Notes: generated by a model from the letters alone, not told the origin. Shown: positions 43,591 through 52,859, counted from the first letter of the stretch. The stretch is 64,000 nt of DNA from Novacetimonas pomaceti (GCF_003207955.1 NZ_NOXG01000003.1:186001-250000); one strand, 5' to 3'. A program made the numbers and translations.

Positions 43591-43751
43591 GAGACTGCCT
43601 GAAAAGGCTGACCTGACACTCCCCTGAAATCATGAAAGTTTTTGGTGAAGCTTTTTTCAAAAAGCTTCAAAAAGACGCCGCCTTTTTGGAAAAAGGCGGC
43701 ACCCAAAAACTTTTGTCACTTAATTATCAGACGATTGGTTTCAAACGGTCT
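43591..43751. repeat. Nested palindromic intergenic repeat, copy C (best-preserved ends)
   Basis: This copy runs from GAGACTGCCTGAAAA to TTTCAAACGGTCTC, which are imperfect terminal inverted repeats. Inside are AAAGTTTTTGGT, an AAGCTT palindrome (GAAGCTTTTTTCAAAAAGCTTC), a gccgcctttt / aaaaggcggc hairpin and ACCCAAAAACTTTTGTC. It lies between the mrcA start and the 3' end of the aldo/keto reductase gene. Confidence 0.9.
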
Positions 43752-43781
43752 CCTGGCGACCGGGATAATTCCCCATCCGCA

Positions 43782-44666
43782 TCAGGCGTTGAGGCGATCC
43801 CATTCCGCGCGGCCATCACGGTCAAGGGCATGAAATTCCTCGTCCGTCAGCGACAGGGTCGCCGCCTGCGCGTTGGCGCTGACGTGATCGGGATTGGACG
43901 TGCCCGGAATGGGCATCATGACCGGCGAACGCCGCAGCAGCCACGCCAGCGCCACCTGCCCGGTGGACACGCCGCGCGCCTGCGCCACGCGGGTCAGCAC
44001 GTTATCGCCCCGCACAAGGCCCCCGGCCGCCAGCGGCGCCCACGGGATGAAGCCGATATTTTCCCGCGTGCAGTAATCCAGCACCTCCTCCGAATAGCGG
44101 TTGACGAGGTTGAAGCGGTTCTGGACCGTCGCCACGGGGAAATACAGCCGCGCGCGCTCGATCATCTCCACCGTGACTTCCGACAGGCCGACATGACGGA
44201 TCAGCCCCTGCGCGCGCATCGTGGCAATCGCCTCGAACTGGCGTTCCGGGGTGGCGTCGGGCCCCACGCGGTGCAGCTGCCACAGGTCGATGCGCTCCAC
44301 CCCCAGGCGGCGCATGCTCATCAGCACGCACTGGCGCAGGTAATCGGGATTGCCGACGGGACACCAGATGTTGGGACCATGCCGGGTATGGCCGCCCTTG
44401 GTCGCGATCACCATCCCCGTGTAGGGCGACAGCGCCTCGTGGATCAGGTCCTCGCTGACGAAGGGGCCATAGGCATCGGCGGTATCGACAAAGTTGATGC
44501 CAAGCTCCGGCAGGCGCCGCAGGGTGGCAAGGGCCGCGTCGCGGTCGGCGGGTTCCCCCCAGATGCCGGGTCCGGTAATGCGCATCGCGCCAAAGCCGAG
44601 GCGCGCGACCTCCAGATCACCGCCAATCCTGAAAGTACCGCCGGGGCGTGATGTGGACAGGGTCAT
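43782..44666 (-). CDS. Aldo/keto reductase
   Basis: The 294-residue TIM-barrel oxidoreductase has the family signatures: the GFGAMRITG start, the catalytic Asp/Tyr in DTADAYG, Lys in ATKGG, LWQLHRVG, the Asn/Gln strand VQNRFNLVN and the cofactor segment IPGTSNPDH. It should reduce an aldehyde or ketone with NADPH. It resembles the general-purpose YdbC-like group, but the substrate is unknown. The ATG at 44666 follows aaagga. It is downstream of hrcA on the same strand, with a 114-base gap. Confidence 0.9.
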   Translation of the reverse strand: MTLSTSRPGGTFRIGGDLEVARLGFGAMRITGPGIWGEPADRDAALATLRRLPELGINFVDTADAYGPFVSEDLIHEALSPYTGMVIATKGGHTRHGPNIWCPVGNPDYLRQCVLMSMRRLGVERIDLWQLHRVGPDATPERQFEAIATMRAQGLIRHVGLSEVTVEMIERARLYFPVATVQNRFNLVNRYSEEVLDYCTRENIGFIPWAPLAAGGLVRGDNVLTRVAQARGVSTGQVALAWLLRRSPVMMPIPGTSNPDHVSANAQAATLSLTDEEFHALDRDGRAEWDRLNA

Positions 44667-44780
44667 GGCTTCGTTCCTTTCTGCAACGTCACGACATGGC
44701 GCGACACCGTATGGCATGATGACGGGCGGGATCACCGGGGGTTGCGTGGACCCAGCCCTGCGCCCTGACGGGCGGGTCGA

Positions 44781-45851
44781 TCAGCCCAGCATGCGCCCGA
44801 TGACGCGCGCCGTGTAATCCACCACGGGAATGATGCGGCCGTAATTGATCCGTGTCGGGCCGATGACGCCAATCGCGCCGACGATGCGGTTGGAATCGGT
44901 GCGGGCCGGGGCCATGACCACCGACATGCCCGCCATCCCGAACAGGCCGCTTTCCGCGCCGATGAAAATCCGCACCCCCTCGGACTCGCAGGCAAGGTCC
45001 AGCAGGCGAAGCATTGTTTCCTGCGTTTCCAGACGGTCAAACAGCATCTGGATGGTCGAAAGCCGCTCGATCTCCGTCACGTCCGACAGCAGCCGCCCCT
45101 GCCCGCGGATGAACAGCGTGCCGCCACGCTCTTCCGCGTCGCTCCATGTCGCAAGGCCGCTGGAGACCACCTCCGTCGTCAGCTGGTCCAGTTCGGTGCG
45201 GTTGGCCGCGATGTCGCCGCTGACCTTTTCACGCAGGATGTCGAGCGTGCGGCCCGACAGATGGGCATTGAGGTAATTCCCCGCCTCCACCAGGGCGGAG
45301 GGCGGAAGTCCGGGCGGGATTTCGATCACGCGATTTTCCACCTGCCCGTCGGAGCCGACAAGGATGACCAGCGCGCGGCCCGGCCCCAGCGCGACGAATT
45401 CGATATGCTTGATCGTCCCGTCGCTTTTGGGGGCAAGCACCAGCCCCGCGGCCGAGGACAGGCCCGACAGCATCAGCGATGCCTCCCCCAGCATGTCCTG
45501 CAGCGAGCGGCCGCGCACCTCCAGCGTGCGGGTGATGGTCTCGCGTTCCTCCTCGCTCAGGCTGCCGAACTGCAGGAGGCCATCCACGAACAGGCGCACC
45601 CCCTTTTCCGTCGGCAGCCGACCGGCGGACGTGTGCGGCGAAAACAGCAGCCCGGCCTCCGTCAGGTCTGCCATGATGTTGCGGATCGTCGCGGGCGACA
45701 GCGACAGCGGCAGCCGCTGCGACAGGGTGCGCGACCCCACGGGACCGCCGGTTTCGACATACTGTTCGACAATTTCGCGCAGGATGGCGGCGGATCGCGC
45801 ATCCAGCCCCGGCGGCAGGGCGGGACGTGAAGACAGCGCTCCGATATCCAT
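44781..45851 (-). CDS. hrcA: Heat-inducible transcription repressor HrcA
   Basis: HrcA binds CIRCE elements and represses groESL and often dnaK-grpE. The 356-residue product has the winged helix (AILREIVEQYVETGGPVGSRTLS, LSPATIRNIMADLTEAGLL, HTSAGRLPTEKGVRLFVDGLL) and the C-terminal domain ending INYGRIIPVVDYTARVIG. grpE, its usual neighbour, is not adjacent. It diverges from rph. A tandem 13-base repeat (45917-45945) lies upstream. Confidence 0.95.
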   Translation of the reverse strand: MDIGALSSRPALPPGLDARSAAILREIVEQYVETGGPVGSRTLSQRLPLSLSPATIRNIMADLTEAGLLFSPHTSAGRLPTEKGVRLFVDGLLQFGSLSEEERETITRTLEVRGRSLQDMLGEASLMLSGLSSAAGLVLAPKSDGTIKHIEFVALGPGRALVILVGSDGQVENRVIEIPPGLPPSALVEAGNYLNAHLSGRTLDILREKVSGDIAANRTELDQLTTEVVSSGLATWSDAEERGGTLFIRGQGRLLSDVTEIERLSTIQMLFDRLETQETMLRLLDLACESEGVRIFIGAESGLFGMAGMSVVMAPARTDSNRIVGAIGVIGPTRINYGRIIPVVDYTARVIGRMLG

Positions 45852-45916
45852 GTCGTTCTCCCTCCTCTCCCCAGGCCATCACGGACATGATGGCAGCATG
45901 GATCTGGCGTGACCGC

Positions 45917-45945
45917 CCGTTCATGACAAGGTCCGTTCATGACAA
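45917..45945. repeat. Tandem direct repeat upstream of hrcA
   Basis: CCGTTCATGACAA occurs twice, 16 bases apart, in the hrcA/rph divergent region. A short palindrome TCACATGATGTGA follows at 45974-45986. Both could be regulator sites, but neither matches the CIRCE consensus. Confidence 0.45.
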
Positions 45946-46094
45946 CGATAGGGACAATGGATTATTGCGACAATCACATGATGTGACGACCGCGCCCCCA
46001 CGCCATCCCCTGCCCGCGACCGGACGGCGGGGCTGGAAAAGGACAGGGGTTGCGCGCTATGCCGCGCATCAGGATTTTATCGGGAGTTTCCTTC

Positions 46095-46823
46095 ATGCGC
46101 CCATCCGGCCGCGCCATCGACGCCCTTCGCCCTGTTTCCATCCAGACCGGCTTTGCCCGCCATGCCGAAGGCTCCGCCCTGATCCGCATGGGCGGGACCG
46201 AGGTCCTGTGCGCCGCCACCATCGAATCGCGCGTCCCCTCCTTCCTCAGGGGCAAGGGGCAGGGCTGGGTCACTGCGGAATACGGCATGCTGCCGCGCGC
46301 GACCCACAGCCGTGGCCCGCGAGAGGCCGCCAAGGGGAAACAGGGGGGACGCACCCATGAAATCCAGCGCCTGATCGGACGCGCCCTGCGGGCGGTCGTG
46401 GACCTGCGCGCGCTGGGGGAAATGTCCGTCACGGTGGATTGCGACGTGCTGAACGCCGATGGCGGCACGCGCTGCGCCGCGATTACCGGCGCATGGGTGG
46501 CGCTGCGCATTGCGCTGGACCGGCTGGTGCGCGCGAACGTCCTGCCCGCCCTGCCGATCACGGCACAGGTCGCGGCCGTATCGTGTGGCCTGACCCCGGC
46601 GGGCGCGGTGCTGGACCTTGATTACGAGGAGGACAGCAACGCCGCGGCGGACGCCAATTTCGTCCTGACCGAAACCGGCGGCATCGTCGAAATCCAGGGC
46701 ACGGCGGAACAGGCCCCCTTTTCACAGGAACAGTTCAGCGAACTGATGCGCCTGGCGCAGGCGGGCACGTCACGGCTGTTTGAAATCCAGCGCGACGCCG
46801 TGGCGCAGGCGGTGGCGGCATGA
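46095..46823 (+). CDS. rph: Ribonuclease PH
   Basis: RNase PH trims tRNA 3' ends phosphorolytically. The 242-residue product begins MRPSGRAIDALRPVSI and has GGTEVLCAATIE, GWVTAEYGMLPRATHSR, IQRLIGRALRAVVDL, the catalytic-region CDVLNADGGTRCAAITGA and LDLDYEEDSNAAADANFV. The ATG at 46095 follows cgggag and is the family-typical start. It overlaps rdgB by four bases (ATGA). Confidence 0.97.
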   Translation: MRPSGRAIDALRPVSIQTGFARHAEGSALIRMGGTEVLCAATIESRVPSFLRGKGQGWVTAEYGMLPRATHSRGPREAAKGKQGGRTHEIQRLIGRALRAVVDLRALGEMSVTVDCDVLNADGGTRCAAITGAWVALRIALDRLVRANVLPALPITAQVAAVSCGLTPAGAVLDLDYEEDSNAAADANFVLTETGGIVEIQGTAEQAPFSQEQFSELMRLAQAGTSRLFEIQRDAVAQAVAA

Positions 46824-47437
46824 GCGGCCAGCAGCCACGCGGCCTGCGCCGGGGCGACACCCTGGTGCTTGCCAGTCACAATGCCGGGAAACTGGCCGAG
46901 TTTTCGTCCCTGCTGTCGGGGTACGGCATCAGGGTCGTTTCGGCCGCGACGCTGAACCTGCCGGAACCCGACGAAACCGCGGACAGCTTCGCCGGCAATG
47001 CCGAAATCAAGGCGCTGGCGGCGGCAAGGGCGGCCAACCTTCCTGCCCTTGCCGATGATTCGGGATTCTGCGTTCGTGCGCTCAATGGCGATCCGGGCAT
47101 CTTTTCCGCCCGCTGGGCCGGCCCGAAAAAGGATTTTCCCGCCGTCATGCGCCGTATCCATGACCTGATGGGCGACAGTCCCGACCGGGGCGCGTGGTTC
47201 ATTTCCGTCCTGTGCCTTGCATGGCCCGACGGACAGACCGAAACGTTCGAGGGACGCATCGACGGACAGGTCGTATGGCCGCCGCGTGGCGAACATGGCC
47301 ATGGGTATGACCCCATATTCGCCCCCGATGGCAGCAGCCAGACCTTTGCCGAGATGAGCGACGCACAGAAAAACGCCGTCAGCCACCGTGCCATCGCCTT
47401 TCGGCTTTTCCGCGACGGATGCCTGCAACCGTCGTAA
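46820..47437 (+). CDS. rdgB: XTP/dITP diphosphatase (Ham1/RdgB)
   Basis: The enzyme hydrolyses non-canonical purine nucleoside triphosphates (XTP, dITP) to keep them out of DNA and RNA. The 205-residue product has the N-terminal ASHNAGKLAEF, the metal-binding LADDSGFCVRAL, ARWAGP and the C-terminal GYDPIF and KNAVSHRAIA motifs. It is translationally coupled to rph, a common pairing in alphaproteobacteria, and is followed by a strong terminator. Confidence 0.97.
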   Translation: MSGQQPRGLRRGDTLVLASHNAGKLAEFSSLLSGYGIRVVSAATLNLPEPDETADSFAGNAEIKALAAARAANLPALADDSGFCVRALNGDPGIFSARWAGPKKDFPAVMRRIHDLMGDSPDRGAWFISVLCLAWPDGQTETFEGRIDGQVVWPPRGEHGHGYDPIFAPDGSSQTFAEMSDAQKNAVSHRAIAFRLFRDGCLQPS

Positions 47438-47460
47438 GGTCCGCGCGCTATGCCATCAAA

Positions 47461-47495
47461 AAAAACCCTGCCACGACATCGTGGCAGGGTTTTTT
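47461..47495. terminator. Rho-independent terminator after rph-rdgB
   Basis: The arms aaaaaccctgccacga and tcgtggcagggttttt form a perfect 16-base stem with a two-base loop (effectively four), with T runs on both strands. Confidence 0.95.
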
Positions 47496-47520
47496 CATAA
47501 GGATTGTCCGGTCCGGACCT

Positions 47521-47663
47521 GCTGATAAGAAATGATAAAAGTTTCCGGGTATCGCCTTTTTTCAAAAAGGCGACGTCTTTCGAAGCTTTTTGCAAAAAGC
47601 TTCACCAAAAACTTTTGTCACTTCAGGGTTTTGTCAGGCCTGCCTTTTCAGACAGTCCCTCAG
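47521..47663. repeat. Nested palindromic intergenic repeat, copy D
   Basis: This copy contains AAAAGTTTCCGGGT, a cgcctttttt / aaaaaggcg hairpin, the GAAGCTTTTTGCAAAAAGCTTC palindrome, ACCAAAAACTTTTGTC and ends in TTTTCAGACAGTCCCTC. That last piece is the terminal repeat and overlaps the stop codon of the flanking flavin oxidoreductase. The left terminal repeat is degraded. Confidence 0.85.
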
Positions 47664-49084
47664 CGCCCGGTCATGATCCGTTCGACCAGCTGTCCCACCG
47701 TGGGGACGAACCCGTTGGCGTAATAGGGATCCGTCGCGAAACGCCATGCGTTGGTGCCACCGAACATCAGGTTGTGTTCCATGACATCCCCCGCATCCGG
47801 ACCATGGGCATGGGCCACCGTCTGGAGCGTTTTCTGGATGCAGTAGGAACGCGGATCGGCCTTGTGCCCGTTGGTATAGGACGGTCCACGCTGGCTCCAG
47901 TTGGAAAAGCGGCATTCCGACAGGCACCCCATGCAGCCCGCCTGGTCCGCCAGGATCTCGCGCGCCTTTTCCGGCGTCACGAAAACCAGCGTGTTGTCGG
48001 GCGTGCGCAGCCCTTCGGTATATCCCTCGCGCTGCCACAGAAGGGCACGTTCGCTGTCCGCGGCGGTGACATAGACGACGCGGCCACGCGCACCCACGCT
48101 AAAGGGGGTGGCATGTTCGCCCACCGGTTCGACCACAAAGGCGATCTGGCGTTCGGAACGCGCGCGCAACTCGCGCAGGAACGCATTGTTGACCGCCGAG
48201 GAATAGAAGCCGGTCGGGGAGAAGCGGTTGAGGAACACGTCCCCCTTCTTCAGCGTCATCAGCCGCCGTTTCCAGACATCCGGAATGGGGCTTTCACGCG
48301 TCAGAAGCGGGCGGGTGCCGAACTGGAACGCCACCGGGCCAAGTTCCGGATTGTCGATCCAGTCCTCCCACTCCTCCAGCCACCATACGCCACCCGCCAT
48401 GATGATGGGGGTGTCATCAAGCCCGAACGCGCGCATCTGCTTGCGCAGGGCAAGGACACGCGGAAGCGGGTCCTCGGGCGAGAGGGGATTTTCCGTGTTC
48501 GACAGGCCGTTATGACCGCCCGCGCGCCACGGATCCTCGTACACCACGCCGCCAAGCAGCTCGCCGCTCTTGTGATAGGAACGTCGCCACAGGGCGTTGA
48601 ACGCCCGCGCCGACGACACGATGGGATAATAATGGACGCCATGTTCGGCCGCGATATCCGACAGGCGATAGGGCATGCCCGCGCCGCAAGTCAGGCCGTT
48701 GATCAGGCCCTTCGTGCCCTCGAGCACGCCACGGATCACACGTTCCGCCCCGCCCATTTCCCACAGGATATTGGCATGGATGCGTCCCCTGCCACCTGCG
48801 ATCTCGTGCGCGATGCGGACCTGGTCGATGCCGCCGCGAATGGCGTAATCGATCAGTTCCTCATGCTTTTCCAGACGGGTGCGCCCCCGATAGATCTGGG
48901 GCACGATATTGCCGTCCGCGTCATACGAATCGGCATTCACGATCGATACCGTCCCCGCGCCGCCCGCCGCGGCCCAATGTCCGGACGAGGCCCCGGTGGA
49001 GATCGAAACCCCTTTCCCGCCCTCGACCAGAGGCAGGATATCCACCCCGCCCATCCGGATCGTGTTGATCGCCTTCATCGCCAT
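47660..49084 (-). CDS. NAD(P)H-dependent flavin oxidoreductase, nitronate monooxygenase-like, with CxxCxxxC motif
   Basis: The 474-residue product resembles nitronate monooxygenase/2-nitropropane dioxygenase flavoproteins: an N-terminal VSISTGASSGHWAAAGG, a barrel core with GLTCGAGMPYRLSDIAAEHG, IIMAGGVWWLEEWEDW and FQFGTRPLL. It is longer than typical members. It carries a C-terminal cysteine cluster (C384, C387, C391 and C415, in CMGCLSEC and SYCIQK) that could ligate an iron-sulfur cluster. The substrate is unknown. The start is ATG 49084 or 49078. Its stop lies inside repeat copy D. Confidence 0.78.
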   Translation of the reverse strand: MAMKAINTIRMGGVDILPLVEGGKGVSISTGASSGHWAAAGGAGTVSIVNADSYDADGNIVPQIYRGRTRLEKHEELIDYAIRGGIDQVRIAHEIAGGRGRIHANILWEMGGAERVIRGVLEGTKGLINGLTCGAGMPYRLSDIAAEHGVHYYPIVSSARAFNALWRRSYHKSGELLGGVVYEDPWRAGGHNGLSNTENPLSPEDPLPRVLALRKQMRAFGLDDTPIIMAGGVWWLEEWEDWIDNPELGPVAFQFGTRPLLTRESPIPDVWKRRLMTLKKGDVFLNRFSPTGFYSSAVNNAFLRELRARSERQIAFVVEPVGEHATPFSVGARGRVVYVTAADSERALLWQREGYTEGLRTPDNTLVFVTPEKAREILADQAGCMGCLSECRFSNWSQRGPSYTNGHKADPRSYCIQKTLQTVAHAHGPDAGDVMEHNLMFGGTNAWRFATDPYYANGFVPTVGQLVERIMTGR

Positions 49085-49200
49085 TCCATCGTCATCTGTA
49101 AAACCGGTCCGCGCCGGCCATGTCGCGGGGATCGGGGGGCGCGACAACGTCCGCCGCGCCCCGCCCCGTCATGCTGTCGGTCGTTTCCGCCAACACGCGC

Positions 49201-51333
49201 TCAGCGCGCGCCGCGGCCCGCCTTGGCACCGACCACATCACCGATATCGGCACCGGTTTCCTGATCGACAACCCGCATGGACAATTTCACCTTGCCACGG
49301 TCATCAAATCCAAGAACCTTCACCTTCACCTCGTCGCCCTGCTTGACGACATCGGTGGTCTTGGCCACGCGGCCCTGCGACAGTTCGGAAATGTGGACCA
49401 GCCCGTCACGCGGCCCGAGGAAGTTCACGAACGCACCGAAATCGGCGGTCTTGACCACCTTGCCGTTATAGATCTTGCCGACCTCCGGCTCCGCGACGAT
49501 GCCGCGGATGCGCTCGATCGCCTTTTCGGCCTGATCCTCGGACGACGCGGCGATCATGATCGTGCCATCGTCATTGATGTCGATCTTGGCCCCCGAATAT
49601 TCCACGATCTCGCGGATGACCTTGCCACCCTGGCCGATCACGTCGCGGATCTTTTCCTTGGGCACGGAAATCGTGGTGATCTTCGGCGCGGAGGCGGAGA
49701 CGTCGGAGCGTCCTTCCGTCAGGGCCTTGGACATTTCACCCAGGATATGCATCCGGCCCTCGCGGGCCTGACCCAGCGCGATTTCCATGATTTCGGGCGT
49801 GATGGACGTGATCTTGATGTCCATCTGCAGGGCGGTGACGCCCTTTTCGGTGCCCGCGACCTTGAAATCCATGTCGCCGAGGTGATCCTCGTCGCCAAGG
49901 ATGTCGGACAGGACCGCGAACTCTTCCTCTTCCTTGATGAGGCCCATCGCGATGCCCGCGACCGGACGCTTCAGCGGAACGCCCGCATCCATCAGCGCCA
50001 GCGACGTGCCGCACACCGTCGCCATGGAGGACGAACCGTTGCTTTCCGTGATCTCGGAGACGACGCGCATCGTGTACGGGAAGGTATCCTTGCCCGGCAG
50101 CAGCGGATGCACGGCGCGCCATGCCAGCTTGCCATGGCCGATTTCACGACGACCGGGCGAACCCATGCGGCCGCATTCCCCGACCGAGAACGGCGGGAAG
50201 TTGTAATGCAGCATGAAGTTGGTGCGGTATTCGCCTTCCAGCGCGTCGACCACCTGCTCGTCCTGCCCGGTGCCCAGCGTGGCCACGACCAGGGCCTGCG
50301 TTTCCCCACGGGTAAACAGGGCGGAGCCATGCGCGCGCGGCAGGATGCCGACTTCGGAGACGATCGGGCGGATCGTCTTCAGGTCGCGCCCGTCGATGCG
50401 GTGGCCCGTCTCCAGCACGGCGGAGCGCACGACGTTGGCCTCCAGCTCCTTGAGCAGCGGCTTGGCCGCCTCGACATCGGCGGGATCGAGCTTGGCGAGG
50501 ATCGCATCCTTGGCCGCCGCGACCTTCTTATAACGCGCCTGCTTGACGCGCTCCTTGTAGGCATCGGCGATCGCGGCACGGCCCAGCTTGTCGATCTTCT
50601 TGCGCAGCTTGATTTCCTCGGCGGTCGGCTCGACGAGGTCCCACGGCGCCTTCGCCGCGTGTTCGGCAAGGTCGATGATCGCGTCGATCACTTCCTGGAA
50701 CGCCTCGTGCCCGAAGGTCACCGCACCCAGCATGATCTTCTCGCTCAGCTCGACGGCCTCGGACTCGACCATCAGCACGCCTTCCTCGGTGCCGGCGACG
50801 ACGAGGTCAAGCTCGCTGTCCTTCATCTGCCCGATGGTCGGGTTGAGGACATACTTGCCATCGATGTAGCCGACGCGGCAGGCGCCGACGGGGCCGAAGA
50901 ACGGCACGCCCGACAGCGTCAGCGCGGCGGAACAGCCGATCAGCGCCACGATCGCCGGGTCGTTTTCCATGTCGTGGCTCAACACCGTGGCGACGACCTG
51001 GACCTCGTTGCGGAAATTGTCGGGGAACAGCGGGCGGATCGGGCGGTCGATCAGGCGGGAATTCAGGACCTCGGCCTCGGACGGGCGGCCTTCACGCTTG
51101 AAGAAGCCACCGGGGATCTTGCCCGCGGCATAGGCCTTTTCCTGATAGTTGACCGTCAGCGGGAAGAAATCCTGCCCCGGCTTGACGCTCTTGGCGCCGA
51201 CGGCGGTGCACAGCACGACCGTGTCGCCATAGGTGACGACGACCGCGCCGTCGGCCTGGCGGGCGATCTTGCCCGTCTCCAGCACGAGGGGACGGCCGCC
51301 CCACTCGATTTCCTTGCGAAAGTAATTGAACAT
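49201..51333 (-). CDS. pnp: Polyribonucleotide nucleotidyltransferase (PNPase)
   Basis: PNPase degrades RNA 3' to 5' phosphorolytically, often within a degradosome. The 710-residue product has two RNase PH-like domains (the first starting VLETGKIARQADGAVVV, the second with the VRSAVLETGHRIDGRDLKTI region and the GDEDHLGDMDFKVAGTEKG active site). A KH domain (IRDVIGQGGKVIREI) and an S1 domain (GKVVKTADFGAFVNFLGPRDGLVHISEL) follow. The ATG at 51333 matches the family start MFNYFRKEIEWGG. It lies downstream of rpsO, as in most bacteria. Confidence 0.98.
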   Translation of the reverse strand: MFNYFRKEIEWGGRPLVLETGKIARQADGAVVVTYGDTVVLCTAVGAKSVKPGQDFFPLTVNYQEKAYAAGKIPGGFFKREGRPSEAEVLNSRLIDRPIRPLFPDNFRNEVQVVATVLSHDMENDPAIVALIGCSAALTLSGVPFFGPVGACRVGYIDGKYVLNPTIGQMKDSELDLVVAGTEEGVLMVESEAVELSEKIMLGAVTFGHEAFQEVIDAIIDLAEHAAKAPWDLVEPTAEEIKLRKKIDKLGRAAIADAYKERVKQARYKKVAAAKDAILAKLDPADVEAAKPLLKELEANVVRSAVLETGHRIDGRDLKTIRPIVSEVGILPRAHGSALFTRGETQALVVATLGTGQDEQVVDALEGEYRTNFMLHYNFPPFSVGECGRMGSPGRREIGHGKLAWRAVHPLLPGKDTFPYTMRVVSEITESNGSSSMATVCGTSLALMDAGVPLKRPVAGIAMGLIKEEEEFAVLSDILGDEDHLGDMDFKVAGTEKGVTALQMDIKITSITPEIMEIALGQAREGRMHILGEMSKALTEGRSDVSASAPKITTISVPKEKIRDVIGQGGKVIREIVEYSGAKIDINDDGTIMIAASSEDQAEKAIERIRGIVAEPEVGKIYNGKVVKTADFGAFVNFLGPRDGLVHISELSQGRVAKTTDVVKQGDEVKVKVLGFDDRGKVKLSMRVVDQETGADIGDVVGAKAGRGAR

Positions 51334-51637
51334 GCAGACACGTCCTGTCCGTTGGCTACCGCAAACGGAACAGAGCGGTCCGAACATTGGGATATCGATG
51401 GCAGCGCCTCGGACGGCATGGAGCGATGACGGGCCGGCCGCCAATACACCATGTGGCCTGAAACGCTGCGACCCTGTCCGGGTGTCTCCGCCGTCATGTC
51501 GGCAGCGTTGTTTGCGGCATTCACCATTGAACGCCACGAAAATACGCGACCGCGCGGCCGCATGACATCGCTGTCACGCCGGCCCGCGCGGTTACGCGGC
51601 GGGCCGCATTATGAATGCGATCCCGCCATGCCGCAAA
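51334..51637. other. rpsO-pnp intergenic leader with hairpin
   Basis: This 304-base region forms the pnp leader. A GC-rich hairpin at 51581-51605 (ggcccgc / gcgggcc, 11-base loop) lies 33 bases after the rpsO stop. In E. coli a stem in this position is cut by RNase III for pnp autoregulation; whether that applies here is inference. No other gene or signal is supported. Confidence 0.5.
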
Positions 51638-51907
51638 TCAGCGACGCAGGCCCAGACGCTTGATCAGCGTTTCATAACGCGTCTGGCTCTTGCGCTTGAC
51701 ATAATCCAGCAGGCGGCGACGGCGGCCCACCAGCATCAGCAGGCCACGACGCGAATGGAAATCCTTCGCGTGGGTCTTGAGGTGTTCCGTCAGGTTGACG
51801 ATCCGTTCCGTCAGCAGCGCAACCTGCACTTCCGGCGAACCCGTATCCTTGGCCGCGGTCTGGTATTCATCAATCAGCGCCGTACGGCGTTCCGGGGTAA
51901 TCGACAT
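51638..51907 (-). CDS. rpsO: 30S ribosomal protein S15
   Basis: S15 binds 16S rRNA early in small-subunit assembly. The 89-residue product has the complete family sequence, including DTGSPEVQVALLTERI, LTEHLKTHAKDFHSRRGL and RRRRLLDYVKRK. The ATG at 51907 gives the exact family length. It lies 31 bases after truB. Confidence 0.98.
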   Translation of the reverse strand: MSITPERRTALIDEYQTAAKDTGSPEVQVALLTERIVNLTEHLKTHAKDFHSRRGLLMLVGRRRRLLDYVKRKSQTRYETLIKRLGLRR

Positions 51908-51938
51908 CGTGGTGCTCCGTTTACAAAAAGATATGAGG

Positions 51939-52859
51939 TCACAGCATCCGCACGGGCCGCAGCCATCCATCCTGCGGACGGCACAACCCGACGACACGCA
52001 CCCCGTCCATCGCGCGCACGACCCCGCTGCGGGGATCGACGGCATCCGGCATCCGGCCCATCAGGTCAAGCAGGCTGAGAGCCTGCCCATGTGACAGGGA
52101 GTCCGCTTCTTCTGAGGTCAGGGCCAGCGCCGGGATGTCGTCCAGCGCGGTCGCGACCGGAAGCAGCAGATCCGGCGAGGCAGGCGCGTTGTCGGCGCTG
52201 GCGACGATTTTGTCCAGCAGAATCGCATCCGATTCCCCAAAAGGTCCCACCTGCAGCCGGCGCAGCGCCGCCACGTGCCCCACCGTCCCGCAGGCACGCG
52301 CGATATCGCGCGCGAGCGAGCGCATGTACACGCCCTTTCCGGACTCCACCTCGAACACCGCCGTATCGGCGTCCGGGCGCGCGATCAGCTCGAAACGGTC
52401 GATGCGCGCGGGACGCGGCGGCAGGTCCGGCGGGCGGCCGTCGCGCGCCATGTCATAGGCGCGCTCCCCCCCCACCTTCAGCGCGGAAAAGACCGGGGGC
52501 ACCTGCATGATGTCGCCGCGAAAGGCCGCCAGCGCCGCCTCGAACGCCGCATTGTCGGGACGCACGTCCGATGTCGCGGTCACAGTGCCATCCGCGTCAT
52601 CACTATCGCGTGCCTCGCCGATGCGCAGGGTGAAGTGATAGCGCTTGGTTCCATCCATGACGTAGGGCACGGTTTTCGTGGCCGCGCCAAAGGCAACCGG
52701 CAGCAGCCCCGTCGCCAGCGGATCCAGCGTCCCGCCATGCCCCGCCTTGCGCGCGTCAAACAGATGGCGGACGCGGCCGACCACCTGCGTCGACGTCATT
52801 CCAGACGGCTTGTCCACAATCAGCCAGCCATCAATCGGGCGTCCACGCCTGCGTCGCAT
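51939..52859 (-). CDS. truB: tRNA pseudouridine(55) synthase
   Basis: TruB makes pseudouridine 55 in the T loop of tRNAs. The 306-residue product has DGWLIVDKPSGMTS, the catalytic Asp in GHGGTLDPLATGLLP, RYHFTLRIGEARDSDD and the VESGKGVYMRSLARDIA segment. The ATG at 52859 follows aaagg and starts with a basic MRRRRGRP. The gene is separated from rbfA, its usual upstream neighbour, by the MCE gene on the other strand. Confidence 0.97.
   Translation of the reverse strand: MRRRRGRPIDGWLIVDKPSGMTSTQVVGRVRHLFDARKAGHGGTLDPLATGLLPVAFGAATKTVPYVMDGTKRYHFTLRIGEARDSDDADGTVTATSDVRPDNAAFEAALAAFRGDIMQVPPVFSALKVGGERAYDMARDGRPPDLPPRPARIDRFELIARPDADTAVFEVESGKGVYMRSLARDIARACGTVGHVAALRRLQVGPFGESDAILLDKIVASADNAPASPDLLLPVATALDDIPALALTSEEADSLSHGQALSLLDLMGRMPDAVDPRSGVVRAMDGVRVVGLCRPQDGWLRPVRML

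Noticed and set aside
49120..51429. Long plus-strand open frame opposite pnp
   Set aside because: Antisense to an intact PNPase; no domains.
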